Below, in pieces: positions 8,182 to 17,557 of a stretch of DNA of 64,000 nt. The stretch spans positions 1 through 64,000 of the forward strand of contig JAATFD010000003.1 in the NCBI GenBank assembly GCA_015655375.1, read 5' to 3'. The position numbers were made by a program, and so were the translations under genes. Each line of letters begins with the position of its first letter. Position 1 is the stretch's first letter. The stretch comes from Actinomycetales bacterium. Its GTDB lineage: Bacteria > Actinomycetota > Actinomycetes > Actinomycetales > Actinomycetaceae. Below the pieces are notes generated by a model. That model worked only from the letters and a program-made list of their open reading frames with translations. It made no database searches and was not told the origin of the DNA.

Positions 8182-9981
8182 TCAGGGGGCCGGATCGGGC
8201 TCACCCGGCGCACCGGAGGCACCAAGACGAACGGCTGCGGCGAACGCTGCCTCGTCGGCCGGCCAGACGAACTCAATACGGCGCTTTTCGACATCAGCGC
8301 GCGCCAGACGGACCTCGACGACATCGCCCAGCGGCAGCGCCAGCGTCGGGTCCTCCGGCATGACGCGGGCCATCACCGCTGGGTCGGCGATCATGACCGT
8401 GCCCCGCTGGCCCGGACGTAGGTTCCCCGTGCCTCCCTCGGTGGTCCCTCGCCCGTTCCTGCCGTTGTCGGGGCGCCGCTCGACGTCGACGACAGCACCG
8501 GTGAAGGACTTCCCCACCTGGTCGTCGAGCAGCAGCGCCTCGATCGCCGCCAACGACTCCCGCTCCGCAGCGGAAACCCGTTGCATCGCACGCCCCATCA
8601 GACTCGGGACCTCCCCCACCGAATCGATGACCCAGTCGGGCGTCTCCGTCCCGGCGCACGCTGCCAGACAGATCTCCGAGGACCACCGATCCACCAGACG
8701 ACGCAAAGGCGCAGTCGCGTGGGCATACTCGGCAGCAATCGCCTCGTGCCGGGTCTCGGTGGCACCGATCGGGGGAAAAGCGGGATGCCCCTCGACCCCG
8801 AAAACGGAATATCCTGCACCACGGAACAAACTGGTCGCCTCCAACAGGAACGCCGCATTGTGGGCCGTTCCCGGATCCAGTCTCCGCACGAGGTCGGGGT
8901 AGGGCTCGCCCGGTGGCCACTCGACGTCGAGGACGCAAGCGACCCTGCGCAACCGGGCGATCGACGACGGCGTGGCTGCGGGAACCGTTCGCAGGATTCC
9001 CCGGCCGGACTCACGCATGATCGAGGCCGCGCACATCCCGGTCAGCAACGAGATCTGGGCGTTCCACTCCTCGCACGGCAGGTTCGAGCGGTAGACAAGT
9101 CGGAAGTGGAGGCGCTCGCCGGGCTCGTCGATGCGTTCGACCTCTTGTTCGGGGATCCTCCCGGAGACTCCGCCACGAGCGGCCTCGCGCACCAGGCGCA
9201 GCTCCCCGATCTCCCGCAGGAGGATCGGCAGATCGATGGGAACGCTCAAGGGAAGGTCGACGGCCTCATCCTCGTCCAGGGCCTCGAGTGCGTCCTGGAT
9301 CTGCTCATAGGTCAGTTGGGCCCGAGAAATGACGATCGCGCGACGCACCCGCCACGAGATCCGCCGTCCGTCCGCACCGAGCCGGATGTGCCACACGCAG
9401 GCCGGACTCTTCTGCCCCGGAAGCAGGGACGCCGCACCCTCAGAGAGGACTCGCGGGTGCAGGGGCGTCGCCGCGTCCGGCAGGTAGGTCGTCAGCCCAC
9501 GAGCGCGCACCTCGGCGTCCAGGGGCGAGCCGGTCGGGACGAAGGTAGCCAGCGAAGCAATCGCATAGGTGACGAGGTAGGCCGCCCCGTCGGGCTCCCC
9601 GGGCGGCAGACGCAACAGGTGCATCGCCTGGTCGAGGTCGCTCGAACCGGGCGGGTCGATCGTCACGAAGGGAATGTGTGTCCCGTCCAGACCCGGCAGC
9701 GCCGAGGCGTCGAGGGCGTCCCACTCGGGCGAGGTCGGGATTCGGAAAGGGTAGAGCGTCTGGATGTCGTCAGCGTCCTGGTCGACGTCGAGGGAGGCAA
9801 CCGGATCCGGGATCCGCGTCGCACGCACGAAGGCCAGCCATTGATCAACAGCACGGCAGGCCTCGGCCTCGACCTCATCGGGAAAACGCTCGGGAACGGA
9901 CAACTCCCCCCGGATGCGGTCCAGGACCGGAACGAGGACGTCGTCGGCCACGGTGGAGCGCGGCAGGAATCGCTGCACCAT
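8182..9981 (-). CDS. RNB-domain (RNase II/R family) ribonuclease
   Basis: This is a 599-residue exoribonuclease-type protein. The RNB active-site motif IDPPGSSDLDQA occupies residues 108-119, with acidic metal ligands at Asp109, Asp115 and Asp117. Downstream RNB landmarks include YAHATAPLRRLVDR and, near the end, an S1-like barrel segment (GQRGTVMIADPAVMARV). The N-terminus is short and has no obvious cold-shock domains, as in the compact actinobacterial RNB proteins. These are probably 3'-5' exoribonucleases. ATG 9981 is favoured by GGGAGGTG at 9991-9984; a longer start at 10026 lacks one. It is transcribed toward purF, from which 117 bases separate it. Confidence 0.88.
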   Translation of the reverse strand: MVQRFLPRSTVADDVLVPVLDRIRGELSVPERFPDEVEAEACRAVDQWLAFVRATRIPDPVASLDVDQDADDIQTLYPFRIPTSPEWDALDASALPGLDGTHIPFVTIDPPGSSDLDQAMHLLRLPPGEPDGAAYLVTYAIASLATFVPTGSPLDAEVRARGLTTYLPDAATPLHPRVLSEGAASLLPGQKSPACVWHIRLGADGRRISWRVRRAIVISRAQLTYEQIQDALEALDEDEAVDLPLSVPIDLPILLREIGELRLVREAARGGVSGRIPEQEVERIDEPGERLHFRLVYRSNLPCEEWNAQISLLTGMCAASIMRESGRGILRTVPAATPSSIARLRRVACVLDVEWPPGEPYPDLVRRLDPGTAHNAAFLLEATSLFRGAGYSVFGVEGHPAFPPIGATETRHEAIAAEYAHATAPLRRLVDRWSSEICLAACAGTETPDWVIDSVGEVPSLMGRAMQRVSAAERESLAAIEALLLDDQVGKSFTGAVVDVERRPDNGRNGRGTTEGGTGNLRPGQRGTVMIADPAVMARVMPEDPTLALPLGDVVEVRLARADVEKRRIEFVWPADEAAFAAAVRLGASGAPGEPDPAP

Positions 9982-10099
9982 GGCACCTCCCGGCGTCGCG
10001 CCCGGTTGAGCGGGCGACCTCGGCAATCAACCGGAAGGACATCCCGGCCAGAATCAGCCTACGGCGTGACGGGGGACGATGTCGTCAGTGCTGCGGTGC

Positions 10100-10732
10100 T
10101 CAGGCAACGTCGAAGCGACGCCCCTCCGCCCTGGACGGCAACAGCGTCAGGATGAGGACGACCAGGCCGCCGATCGACGGAATGAAGCTCAGCAGCCAGA
10201 ACGCGCCGGAGAAGTTTCCGTCGTGCAGCCGACGCCACGTGATGGCCAGCTGGGGAATGACCAGCGCGAAGAAGACGACGACGCACAGGATCATGCCGAT
10301 CACGAAGAGCGGGGAGCTCGAGACATCCGGCGTCGACGAGTAGTAGCTGGTTCCGACCGAACTGGAGGTGCCGGACGTGGTCGTCGGGCTCTGGGCCAGC
10401 GACTGGATCACTCCGATCAACACGAGCAACCCAGGAATCAGGCCGATCAGGACGCCCATCAGCTGCGCCCACCAGAACTCCGAGCGCGAAGCCCGCCCCG
10501 AGAAGGTCGCGTATTTCTTGAAGAAGCGTTTCGCTGCGATCGGGAAGGTCGCACCGTAGAACGGCCGTGTCAGGTCGGAGGGATCCGTCGCGCCGGCCAG
10601 ATCTGCCTGCGCATAGCTGGATTCCCCCGGGTAGTGAGAAGCTCCCGGATAGGCGGTTCCCGTCGGTGGAGTGCCTCCCTGGGGTGGAATGTTTCCCTCG
10701 GGTGGGGTGCTTCCTTCATATGGAGCGGTCAT
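10100..10732 (-). CDS. DUF805 family membrane protein
   Basis: The 210-residue protein begins with a Pro/Gly/Tyr-rich cytoplasmic tail (repeats of the type TPPEGNIPPQGGTPP). It continues with the DUF805 signature KKYATFSGRASRSEFWW and four or so membrane helices. The second family signature, ITWRRLHDGNFSGAFWLL, follows, and a further helix pair ends the protein. DUF805 proteins are inner-membrane proteins of unknown function. GAGGAAA lies just before ATG 10732. No operon partner is evident; 113 bases separate it from mnhG. Confidence 0.85.
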   Translation of the reverse strand: MTAPYEGSTPPEGNIPPQGGTPPTGTAYPGASHYPGESSYAQADLAGATDPSDLTRPFYGATFPIAAKRFFKKYATFSGRASRSEFWWAQLMGVLIGLIPGLLVLIGVIQSLAQSPTTTSGTSSSVGTSYYSSTPDVSSSPLFVIGMILCVVVFFALVIPQLAITWRRLHDGNFSGAFWLLSFIPSIGGLVVLILTLLPSRAEGRRFDVA

Positions 10733-10845
10733 GGCGTTTCCTCACTGCACGGGCGGTCGACCGGCCGCGCTGCTCAGGGCGGAATCCCGCACGTGTGACA
10801 GGACGGCACTGAATGTACCCGCAAACCACCGGCGCAACAAGGACT

Positions 10846-11208
10846 TCAGGAGCCGTCGCCCAACGAGGACGTGTCGAGGTCCCCGCTCAGCTCGTCGACG
10901 ACCATCGGTGGATCGACGTCACGGCCGGTGCGGTAGATCGCCCGTCCGACCAGGTGTGAGCCGACCGGAGCGGTGACAACCTGAAGGCCGAGGATGACCA
11001 TCGACAGGACCACCCAGTGCCAGTCCCACATCTCCACGCAGATCCCCGCGCACACCAGGGTCAGGCCGAGCAGCTGGGGCTTCGTGGCCGCGTGGGTCCG
11101 CGAATAGAGGTCAGGCAGGCGCACCAGCCCGATGGCCGCGATGAGCGTGAAGGACACGCCGAGGAGCAGAAGGATTGCACCCGTCCACTGGGCGATCGCG
11201 TCGGTCAT
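10846..11208 (-). CDS. mnhG: Na+/H+ antiporter subunit G (Mrp complex)
   Basis: This 120-residue subunit has three hydrophobic helices and the MnhG/PhaG hallmark IGLVRLPDLYSRTHAATKPQLLG, here seen as LVRLPDLYSRTHAATK. It is the last gene of the Mrp operon and overlaps mnhF by 4 bases. Mrp complexes are multi-subunit cation/proton antiporters of the cytoplasmic membrane, related to complex I, and work in pH and Na+ homeostasis. The C-terminal 25 residues are acidic and poorly conserved. Confidence 0.92.
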   Translation of the reverse strand: MTDAIAQWTGAILLLLGVSFTLIAAIGLVRLPDLYSRTHAATKPQLLGLTLVCAGICVEMWDWHWVVLSMVILGLQVVTAPVGSHLVGRAIYRTGRDVDPPMVVDELSGDLDTSSLGDGS

Positions 11209-11651
11209 GATTCCTCCTCCTGCTCCTGTGCCGGCCCTGGATCTCCCCCGGGCGCGGCGCGCTCACGCTCACGCACCTGGCGCGCGGCGTCCTCGGCCTC
11301 GACGCGTTCGGCCTCGACGGCCTCGCGCTCACGCACGACCCGCTGACGTTCCGCCTCCTCGGCGGACAGGATGCGACGGCTCCGAGCATCCTCCCGCACG
11401 GCGAAACGAGCAACGACGACGGCCGTGAGGAATCCGGTCAACGCGAGCACGATGAGGAGCACCCCCAGGTCCGCCCGCGACCACCACACGATCATCACGG
11501 CGACGAGGTCGATCGCGACGGCCGCGAACACGTCGTTGGCGACCGTGCGATCCAACAGTGTCGGCCCGCGGGCGATCCGGAACAGCGCGAGCACCCCGGC
11601 GATCACGGCGAGGATCACAGTCACCAGATGGAGAACATCGAGACCACTCAT
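11205..11651 (-). CDS. mnhF: Na+/H+ antiporter subunit F with charged C-terminal extension
   Basis: The first 90 residues are a normal MnhF. There are three membrane spans with ARGPTLLDRTVANDVFA and DLVAVMIVWWSRADLGVL between them. An unusual 58-residue tail follows, rich in Glu, Arg and Ala (AEEAERQRVVREREAVEAER) and likely to form a cytoplasmic coiled coil. MnhF is usually 85-100 residues, so the tail is extra. The gene overlaps both mnhE and mnhG by 4 bases. Confidence 0.9.
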   Translation of the reverse strand: MSGLDVLHLVTVILAVIAGVLALFRIARGPTLLDRTVANDVFAAVAIDLVAVMIVWWSRADLGVLLIVLALTGFLTAVVVARFAVREDARSRRILSAEEAERQRVVREREAVEAERVEAEDAARQVRERERAAPGGDPGPAQEQEEES

Positions 11652-12307
11652 CGATGATCACCTCCCCGGGAAACGCGTGGGCGGAGCAGGTGCACACGGG
11701 CGAGGCGACGCCGGAATCCGCGCCCCTGTCCGGACAACGCGAGGTCTTCGAGCTCTTGGTCGGACGCGATCGCCAGGAGGATGCGCTCCTCCTGGCCGAG
11801 CGCGGCAGCGCGCACTCCCTCGGGACCGCCCTGACGATCGAGGTCGAGAACGTGCAGGTAGAGGCTGCCTGCCAGACGGTCGACCTTGACGACGATCGTG
11901 CCGGGGACCAGGGATGTCATCGCTGAGACGATCGTCAGATGCACCGGATCCGCACTGCGCAGATCGACGCGGATGATTGCGGTGTGAGGCCGCTCCCCCG
12001 TCAGCACGATGCGCGACACCTGCAGCCCGGCAACGACCAGGTCGATCGAGAAACGGACCATGAGAACGACCACTGGGACGACCCGCACGTGCCAGTGGCG
12101 GGAGACATGAGGCAAGGGGAAGAACCACTGGACCGCCAGCGAGACGAGTATTCCGCCGAGAACGGTCAGCCATGTGGGCGTCCCAAAGAGAAGGACCCAC
12201 AGCAGGGCGAGCCAAATCGTCAGCCCCACGGAGATCCGGTCCCGCCCCGGGGTCACGGAGTTCCCGGTCCACCCCGAGGCGGCCGCGCGGCCCAGTCGGC
12301 GCCACAT
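11648..12307 (-). CDS. mnhE: Na+/H+ antiporter subunit E
   Basis: This 219-residue protein has two N-terminal membrane helices (ISVGLTIWLALLWVLLFG and LTVLGGILVSLAVQWFFPLP) and a cytoplasmic domain with the MnhE pattern SMTSLVPGTIVVKVD, seen here as AMTSLVPGTIVVKVDRL. HVLDLDRQGG follows. ATG 12307 shares one base with the mnhD stop (TGATG), which fixes this start over a much longer open frame. The C-terminal 50 residues exceed the usual length of about 160-170. Confidence 0.9.
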   Translation of the reverse strand: MWRRLGRAAASGWTGNSVTPGRDRISVGLTIWLALLWVLLFGTPTWLTVLGGILVSLAVQWFFPLPHVSRHWHVRVVPVVVLMVRFSIDLVVAGLQVSRIVLTGERPHTAIIRVDLRSADPVHLTIVSAMTSLVPGTIVVKVDRLAGSLYLHVLDLDRQGGPEGVRAAALGQEERILLAIASDQELEDLALSGQGRGFRRRLARVHLLRPRVSRGGDHR

Positions 12308-14139
12308 CAGCGCTCGCCTCCCCCGGTGGAGGTGGACGAGGAGGACGACCCGCCGGGCGCTGTTCCGCCCAGCGTCGGAGTGACCGTCGTGCTCGGCGCC
12401 AACGAGCCACTGACCAGCGGAGATGCGCTCGGATTCGGCGATGGTGCCACCGGCGCGGTCCCACTCTCGTCCGAGATCCCGGACCCGCGACCATTGGAGC
12501 CGAGGACGGCCTCGATGTAGGGGGTGCGCTCCATCAGATCGTCGGCGGCGGCGCTCACGTAGGTCCAGATCGGCCCGGACAGCCCGGCCATGACGACCTG
12601 GGCGACGACCAGCGCGCCGACAGTCGCCGTCATCAACACCGAGGTCCGCCCCCCTCCCCTCTCGGCCTCGGTGCGCGAGGCACGGGCTGCCCGCTCGGAA
12701 CGCAGGGCCGTGGTCGCCAGATTCCGTTCGACCCGGGCAGTGCGACGCACGACCCAGGAGGCACCGTCTTCGACGGGGGCGACGGCCGCGAAGTCCTTCA
12801 GAGCCTCGGGGCTGTCCGTGGCAGTCTGCCAGAACGCCATGTTCCACCACTTGACGATCACGTAGAGCGTGAGGAACGAGGTGACGATCCCACCGCCCAG
12901 GAGGATCCAGGCGGAGACGGTGCCCACCTGGGCGGAGGCCTCGGCCAGACCGAGTTTGCCAACGAACCCGGTCAGGGGTGGTATGCCGACCAGGTTGAGC
13001 CCGGCGACCAGGAACATGACACTGATCGCGGGCGCCGTCCGCGCCAGTCCCGACAGTCGAGACAACGAGGTCGTCCCCGTGCGCCGCTCGATGAGACCAG
13101 CGATGAGGAAGAGCGAGGTCTGGACCAGGATGTGGTGCGCCGCGTAGTAGATCACCGCCGCGAGCCCCGCCCTCGAGACCAGCGCGAGTCCCCAGACCAT
13201 GAAGCCGATGTGAGAGACGAGCGTGAAGGATAGGAGGCGTTTGATGTCGTCCTGGGCGACGGCCCCGAGGATCCCCAAAACCATCGTCGCCAGACCGACG
13301 ACCGTGAGGACCCCGGTCAGCGCGCCACCGGGGAAGAGCAGGACCTCCAGGCGGATCAGCGCGTACACACCGACCTTCGTCATCAGTCCGGCGAACACTG
13401 CGGTCACTGGGGCGGGCGCTGTCGGATAGGAGTCCGGTAACCAGGCCTGCAGCGGGATGATCGCGGCCTTGATACCGAAGGCCACGAAGAGAATCACGTG
13501 GATCATCAGGGCGACGCCCGGGTCGATCGTCGGCAGTCGCTCGGACAGCTGCGCCATGTTGACAGTGCCGGTCGCCGCATACGTCAGGGCGATGCCCGCC
13601 AAGAAGATCGTCGAAGACAGCAGGGAGACGACGACGTAGACAGATCCCGCGCGGACCCGGCCTCGTGTGGCACCGAGCGTGATGAGGACGAACGAGGCCG
13701 CCAACAGGATCTCGACACCGACGTAGAGGTTGAAGAGGTCCCCGGTCAGAAAGGCGTTGGAGACCCCGGCCGAGAGGATGAGGAAGGTCGGGAAGTAGAC
13801 GGCGATCGGTGCGCCAGGCTCGTCATCGGCCAGATTCTGCGCCAGTGAGTAGACGAGAACGCCCAGGGTGACGACCTGGCTGATCGCGAGCAGGAATCCT
13901 GAAAGCCGGTCGACGACGAGCGTGATGCCGATCGGTGCCGCCCATGATCCGACATCGAGGACGATCGGGCCGGAGTTCGCCGCGAGCGCGAGCACGATCG
14001 AGACGACGGTGGTCGTCGACAGAGCGAACAGGGCGATCAGCTGCTGAGTCTTGGAACGTCGGCCGAGAACCAGCGCCAGACCGGCGCTGAGCAGGGGCAA
14101 CAGCACCGGGACGGGGAGCATCCACGCGAGCGAGTTCAT
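12307..14139 (-). CDS. mnhD: Na+/H+ antiporter subunit D, NuoN/M-like
   Basis: MnhD is one of the two large, complex-I-like (NuoL/M/N) proton-conducting subunits. The sequence is polytopic with at least 13 hydrophobic segments. Typical landmarks are LFNLYVGVEILLAASF, VALMIHVILFVAFGIKAAIIPLQAWLPDSYPTAP (seen as GIKAAIIPLQAWLPDSY) and TLVSHIGFMVWGLALVS. It is 610 residues, about 110 longer than usual. The excess begins with an Arg/Ala-rich helix (RTARVERNLATTALRSERAA), then one more membrane span, then a Ser/Thr/Pro/Gly-rich tail predicted to lie outside. mnhC overlaps the start by 4 bases. Confidence 0.93.
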   Translation of the reverse strand: MNSLAWMLPVPVLLPLLSAGLALVLGRRSKTQQLIALFALSTTTVVSIVLALAANSGPIVLDVGSWAAPIGITLVVDRLSGFLLAISQVVTLGVLVYSLAQNLADDEPGAPIAVYFPTFLILSAGVSNAFLTGDLFNLYVGVEILLAASFVLITLGATRGRVRAGSVYVVVSLLSSTIFLAGIALTYAATGTVNMAQLSERLPTIDPGVALMIHVILFVAFGIKAAIIPLQAWLPDSYPTAPAPVTAVFAGLMTKVGVYALIRLEVLLFPGGALTGVLTVVGLATMVLGILGAVAQDDIKRLLSFTLVSHIGFMVWGLALVSRAGLAAVIYYAAHHILVQTSLFLIAGLIERRTGTTSLSRLSGLARTAPAISVMFLVAGLNLVGIPPLTGFVGKLGLAEASAQVGTVSAWILLGGGIVTSFLTLYVIVKWWNMAFWQTATDSPEALKDFAAVAPVEDGASWVVRRTARVERNLATTALRSERAARASRTEAERGGGRTSVLMTATVGALVVAQVVMAGLSGPIWTYVSAAADDLMERTPYIEAVLGSNGRGSGISDESGTAPVAPSPNPSASPLVSGSLAPSTTVTPTLGGTAPGGSSSSSTSTGGGER

Positions 14140-14675
14140 CGGTGCTCCCCCTTCTCGGGTGCGGAGTCCGCCGACCGACCGTCCTCGGTGAAGAGCAGGC
14201 CGTCCGCGACCCGGTCCATGCCCACGCCCTCGGTGTCGTCGGGATCGGTGTCGTAGTTGATGCCGGCGTCCTCATCACCGGTGGTCGCCTCGTCGTCCAT
14301 GGACGGTTGGGCTGCCGCGCCTCGGGCAGCGATCGCGCGGTCCTCGATCGCGTCGACGACCTCGTCGTGACCGCTCAGGCGCCAGGAACGATAGGACAGC
14401 GCAAGCCCGAAGGCCGTCGTGCCCAAAGACAGGACGATCGAGGTCAGCATCATTGCCTGGGGCAGTGGGTCCGCCATCGAGGCCGCGTCCTCGCTCCCGA
14501 GAAGGGGCGGGCGCCCGGCCGCGCCTCCGGAGGCGAGGATCAGGACGTTGACACCGTTGGTCAGCAGGCCCAGCCCGATGAAGATGCGTGACAGCGTGCG
14601 CTCGAGCACCAGGTAGACACCCGTGGCGACCAGGACGCCCGCGATGATCAGCAGAGTCAGGGAGGGAACAGTCAT
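14136..14675 (-). CDS. mnhC: Na+/H+ antiporter subunit C, NuoK-like
   Basis: This NuoK-like subunit has three membrane helices, with LVLERTLSRIFIGLGLLTNG and DPLPQAMMLTSIVLSLGTTAF as the conserved parts. The product is 179 residues. Only about 110 make up the family core; the remaining C-terminal portion is acidic, low in hydrophobicity and probably cytoplasmic. It is translationally coupled to mnhA (4-base overlap) and mnhD (4-base overlap). Confidence 0.92.
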   Translation of the reverse strand: MTVPSLTLLIIAGVLVATGVYLVLERTLSRIFIGLGLLTNGVNVLILASGGAAGRPPLLGSEDAASMADPLPQAMMLTSIVLSLGTTAFGLALSYRSWRLSGHDEVVDAIEDRAIAARGAAAQPSMDDEATTGDEDAGINYDTDPDDTEGVGMDRVADGLLFTEDGRSADSAPEKGEHR

Positions 14676-17557
14676 CGGGCATCGCCTCCTGAGTGAGCCG
14701 CGCTCTGACGATCGATCTCTGCTCCCGTCGCGGAGACAAGGTCGAGGACGAGGCCGATGACCAGGACGTACACTCCGACGTCAAGGATCATTGCGGTCGT
14801 GAAGTGCAATTGTCCGAGCACGCCCAGTCCGATGTCGACCGGAGTGGACTGCAGGACGGCCCTGCCGAAGAACAGCGGCAGCATCGCCCCTGCACCCGCG
14901 ATGAACAGGCCGAGGCCCATGACGCGTCCGGCGGGGACCGGCATTGCCTCGCCGAGCTCACGTCGTCCGCCCGCCAGGTAGCGCACGACGAAGGCGAGCC
15001 CCGCGATGACGCCGCCGGCGAAGCCACCGCCGGGATTGTTGTGGCCGATGAACAGCAGCCACAGGGACAGGACGAGCATCGTCGGGAACAGCAGTCTCGT
15101 CGTCACCTCGAGGACCGTCGAGCGGTCGCGAGGACGCAGGGAGGACGCGGCGGGGAGGAAGGTCCGCTCGGCCGATTTCTCGGGGGCCCTGTCGATTCGG
15201 CCGTCCTTGCGTCCACCGAAGATCAAGGACGCGACGCCCGTTGCAATGACGAGCAGGACGGAAAGCTCTCCGACCGTGTCCCAGGCTCGAATGTCCACGA
15301 GGATGACGTTGACGATGTTGAGTCCGTTGCCGAAGCTGAGCGCCTCACTGGGCATCAGTTCGGAGACGGCGGGATGGATCCTCGCGGAGGCGGCGTAGAG
15401 CCCGGCCACCACTGTGCCGACGCCGACGAGGACGGACAGGAGGAACCGCCACCACCGTGAGGACGCGAGCGGCCGGTCGGAGAAGTAGCGGGGCAGGCGC
15501 CGGAGGACCAGCGCGAAGACGACGATGCTGACGGCCTCGACGACGATCTGGGTCAATGCCAGGTCGGGAGCTCCCTGAGAGGCATAGAGCAGGGCGACGC
15601 CCAACCCGACAGCGCCGAGGGCGAAGGCCGCGCGCATGCGTCGTCGCGACCGCGCCGTGATGAGGGCGGCCAGCACGATCACCACCGCGATGCCGACCTG
15701 AAGAGGTGAGTCCGCGATTCGGATGATCAGGTTCTCCGGCGGTTTGATCAGCAGAGCCGCGCTGACCCCGATGACCAGGACGACCATGATCGTCGAGAGG
15801 TCCCAGGGCAGGGATCCGGACTGGGTGACGCGAGTGACGCGAGCGGCGAGGATCTCGAGCTCACGCAGGGTCCAGGAATAGAGGTCGACGACGGACACGC
15901 GCCAGTCGAGGCGCGACTGCAGCGCCTCGACCCGCGGTGCCAGCGCGATCACGAGGACACCGAACGCGAGGATCAGCGCAGTCAGTGCAGCAGGCTGCCA
16001 CCCGGACCACCACGCCAGGTGGGCCTCGCCGGGCAGGACGGTCAGCGGGGAGTCGGGTGCGCGCGACGAGGCAAGCCCGACCTCGCCCGTCAACACGGAC
16101 TGGAGAGCGTGGGGAGCCCATCCGATCAGCGCCCCGAGCGAGAGCACGCAGATCGGGACGAGCATCCAGCGAGACGTGCGCCGGGGCGACGCGAAGGACT
16201 CACCCTCGGGCAGAAGCGACCTTTCGCGCGTCCCGAAGGCTCCCCACCAGGCCCGCCACGAGTAGGCGACGGTCAGCACGCTGCCCGCGGCGACGACCAG
16301 CGCGAGGACGAGGTCGAGGGCGTTCGTCGTCCACGCCGCGTGCGAGCCGGACAGGAGGGTGGAGATCAGGGCCTCCTTGCCGAGAAAACCGGTCGTCAGG
16401 GGCACGCCCGCCATCGACAATGCGGCAAGACCGGCCGCGATGGCGAGGATCGGCTTGCGCCGCGCCAGCCCCGAGAGCCGCCGGAAGTCACGCGTCCCCG
16501 TCGCGGACTCGACGGCCCCGACGGTCAGGAAGAGCGTGGACTTGAAGAACGCGTGGGCGATCAGCATCGTCAGGCCCGCCGCCATCGCGCCCGCGCTGCC
16601 CTGGCCCAGTGCCGCGGCGATCAGACCGAGTTGGGAGACCGTCCCGTAGGCCAGCACCAGCTTGAGGTCATGCTGGCGCAGCGCGCGCCATCCACCGACG
16701 ATCATGGTCGTCAGACCAACGGCCAGGATCAAGGGCGACCAGACGGATACGGCCGTGAATCCCGGGGTCAGCCGCGCGATCAGATAGACGCCGGCCTTGA
16801 CCATCGCTGCGGCGTGCAGGTAGGCGGAGACGGGGGTCGGGGCGGCCATCGCGCCGGGCAGCCAGAAGTGGAACGGCACCAGAGCGGACTTGGAGAACGC
16901 TCCGATCAGGACGAGGACGGACGCGCAGACGACCTCGGGCGAGGCCACGTCGAGCGATCCGTCAGCGGCCGCGGTGACGAGGCCGGAGAGACGGAAAGAC
17001 CCGCCGGCAACCGTGCCGAGCATGACGAATCCGGCGAACATCGCCAAGGATCCGGACGAGGTCACGAGGAATGCCTGGCGGGCGGCGGCACGGGCCGGAC
17101 GGCGCTCGTTGTGGTGTCCGATCAGCAGGTAGGACAGAACCGAGGTGCCTTCCCAGAAAGCGTAGAGACCCATCGAGTGGTCGACCATGACCAGGCCCGC
17201 CATCGTCGCACCGAAGGCGACGAAGACCCCAGCGAAGCGACGCAGACCGGCCGAGGAGTCGGAGAAGTACCCAGCCGCGTAGACGAGGACCAGGGCACCC
17301 ACGCCGCCGACGATCAGACTCATCACCCAGGAGAGGCCATCCATGCGGAACCAGATGTCCAGACCCAGGCCCGGGATCCAGGAGATGTGCTCGGTCGGAG
17401 GGGCACCGGAGAACGCCGAACGGGTATGGACGAGCGCCCAGATCGCAGTCGAGGCCGGGGACAGAGCAAGCAGTGCCAGGGCGCGTCGACCGAGGACGCC
17501 GACCATCCAGGGCGCTGCCAATGCCGCGCACAGCTGCGCGGCGAGCAGCACGGTCAT
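14672..17557 (-). CDS. mnhA: Na+/H+ antiporter subunit A fused to subunit B
   Basis: This is the largest Mrp subunit, 961 residues. The N-terminal two thirds is NuoL-like (DHSMGLYAFWEGTSVLSYLLIG, ALVPFHFWLPGAMAAPTPVSAYLHAAAMVKAG in part, LAYGTVSQLGLIAAALG). The middle has a NuoJ-like section (QGAPDLALTQIVVEAVSIVV). The last 150 residues are an MnhB domain (RLLFPTMLVLSLWLLFIGHN, NPGGGFAGGVIAGLAF). This A-B fusion is usual in actinobacteria and explains why no separate mnhB exists. ATG 17557 has AGGAG 7 bases upstream, and the gene heads the operon mnhA-C-D-E-F-G. Confidence 0.95.
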   Translation of the reverse strand: MTVLLAAQLCAALAAPWMVGVLGRRALALLALSPASTAIWALVHTRSAFSGAPPTEHISWIPGLGLDIWFRMDGLSWVMSLIVGGVGALVLVYAAGYFSDSSAGLRRFAGVFVAFGATMAGLVMVDHSMGLYAFWEGTSVLSYLLIGHHNERRPARAAARQAFLVTSSGSLAMFAGFVMLGTVAGGSFRLSGLVTAAADGSLDVASPEVVCASVLVLIGAFSKSALVPFHFWLPGAMAAPTPVSAYLHAAAMVKAGVYLIARLTPGFTAVSVWSPLILAVGLTTMIVGGWRALRQHDLKLVLAYGTVSQLGLIAAALGQGSAGAMAAGLTMLIAHAFFKSTLFLTVGAVESATGTRDFRRLSGLARRKPILAIAAGLAALSMAGVPLTTGFLGKEALISTLLSGSHAAWTTNALDLVLALVVAAGSVLTVAYSWRAWWGAFGTRERSLLPEGESFASPRRTSRWMLVPICVLSLGALIGWAPHALQSVLTGEVGLASSRAPDSPLTVLPGEAHLAWWSGWQPAALTALILAFGVLVIALAPRVEALQSRLDWRVSVVDLYSWTLRELEILAARVTRVTQSGSLPWDLSTIMVVLVIGVSAALLIKPPENLIIRIADSPLQVGIAVVIVLAALITARSRRRMRAAFALGAVGLGVALLYASQGAPDLALTQIVVEAVSIVVFALVLRRLPRYFSDRPLASSRWWRFLLSVLVGVGTVVAGLYAASARIHPAVSELMPSEALSFGNGLNIVNVILVDIRAWDTVGELSVLLVIATGVASLIFGGRKDGRIDRAPEKSAERTFLPAASSLRPRDRSTVLEVTTRLLFPTMLVLSLWLLFIGHNNPGGGFAGGVIAGLAFVVRYLAGGRRELGEAMPVPAGRVMGLGLFIAGAGAMLPLFFGRAVLQSTPVDIGLGVLGQLHFTTAMILDVGVYVLVIGLVLDLVSATGAEIDRQSAAHSGGDAR

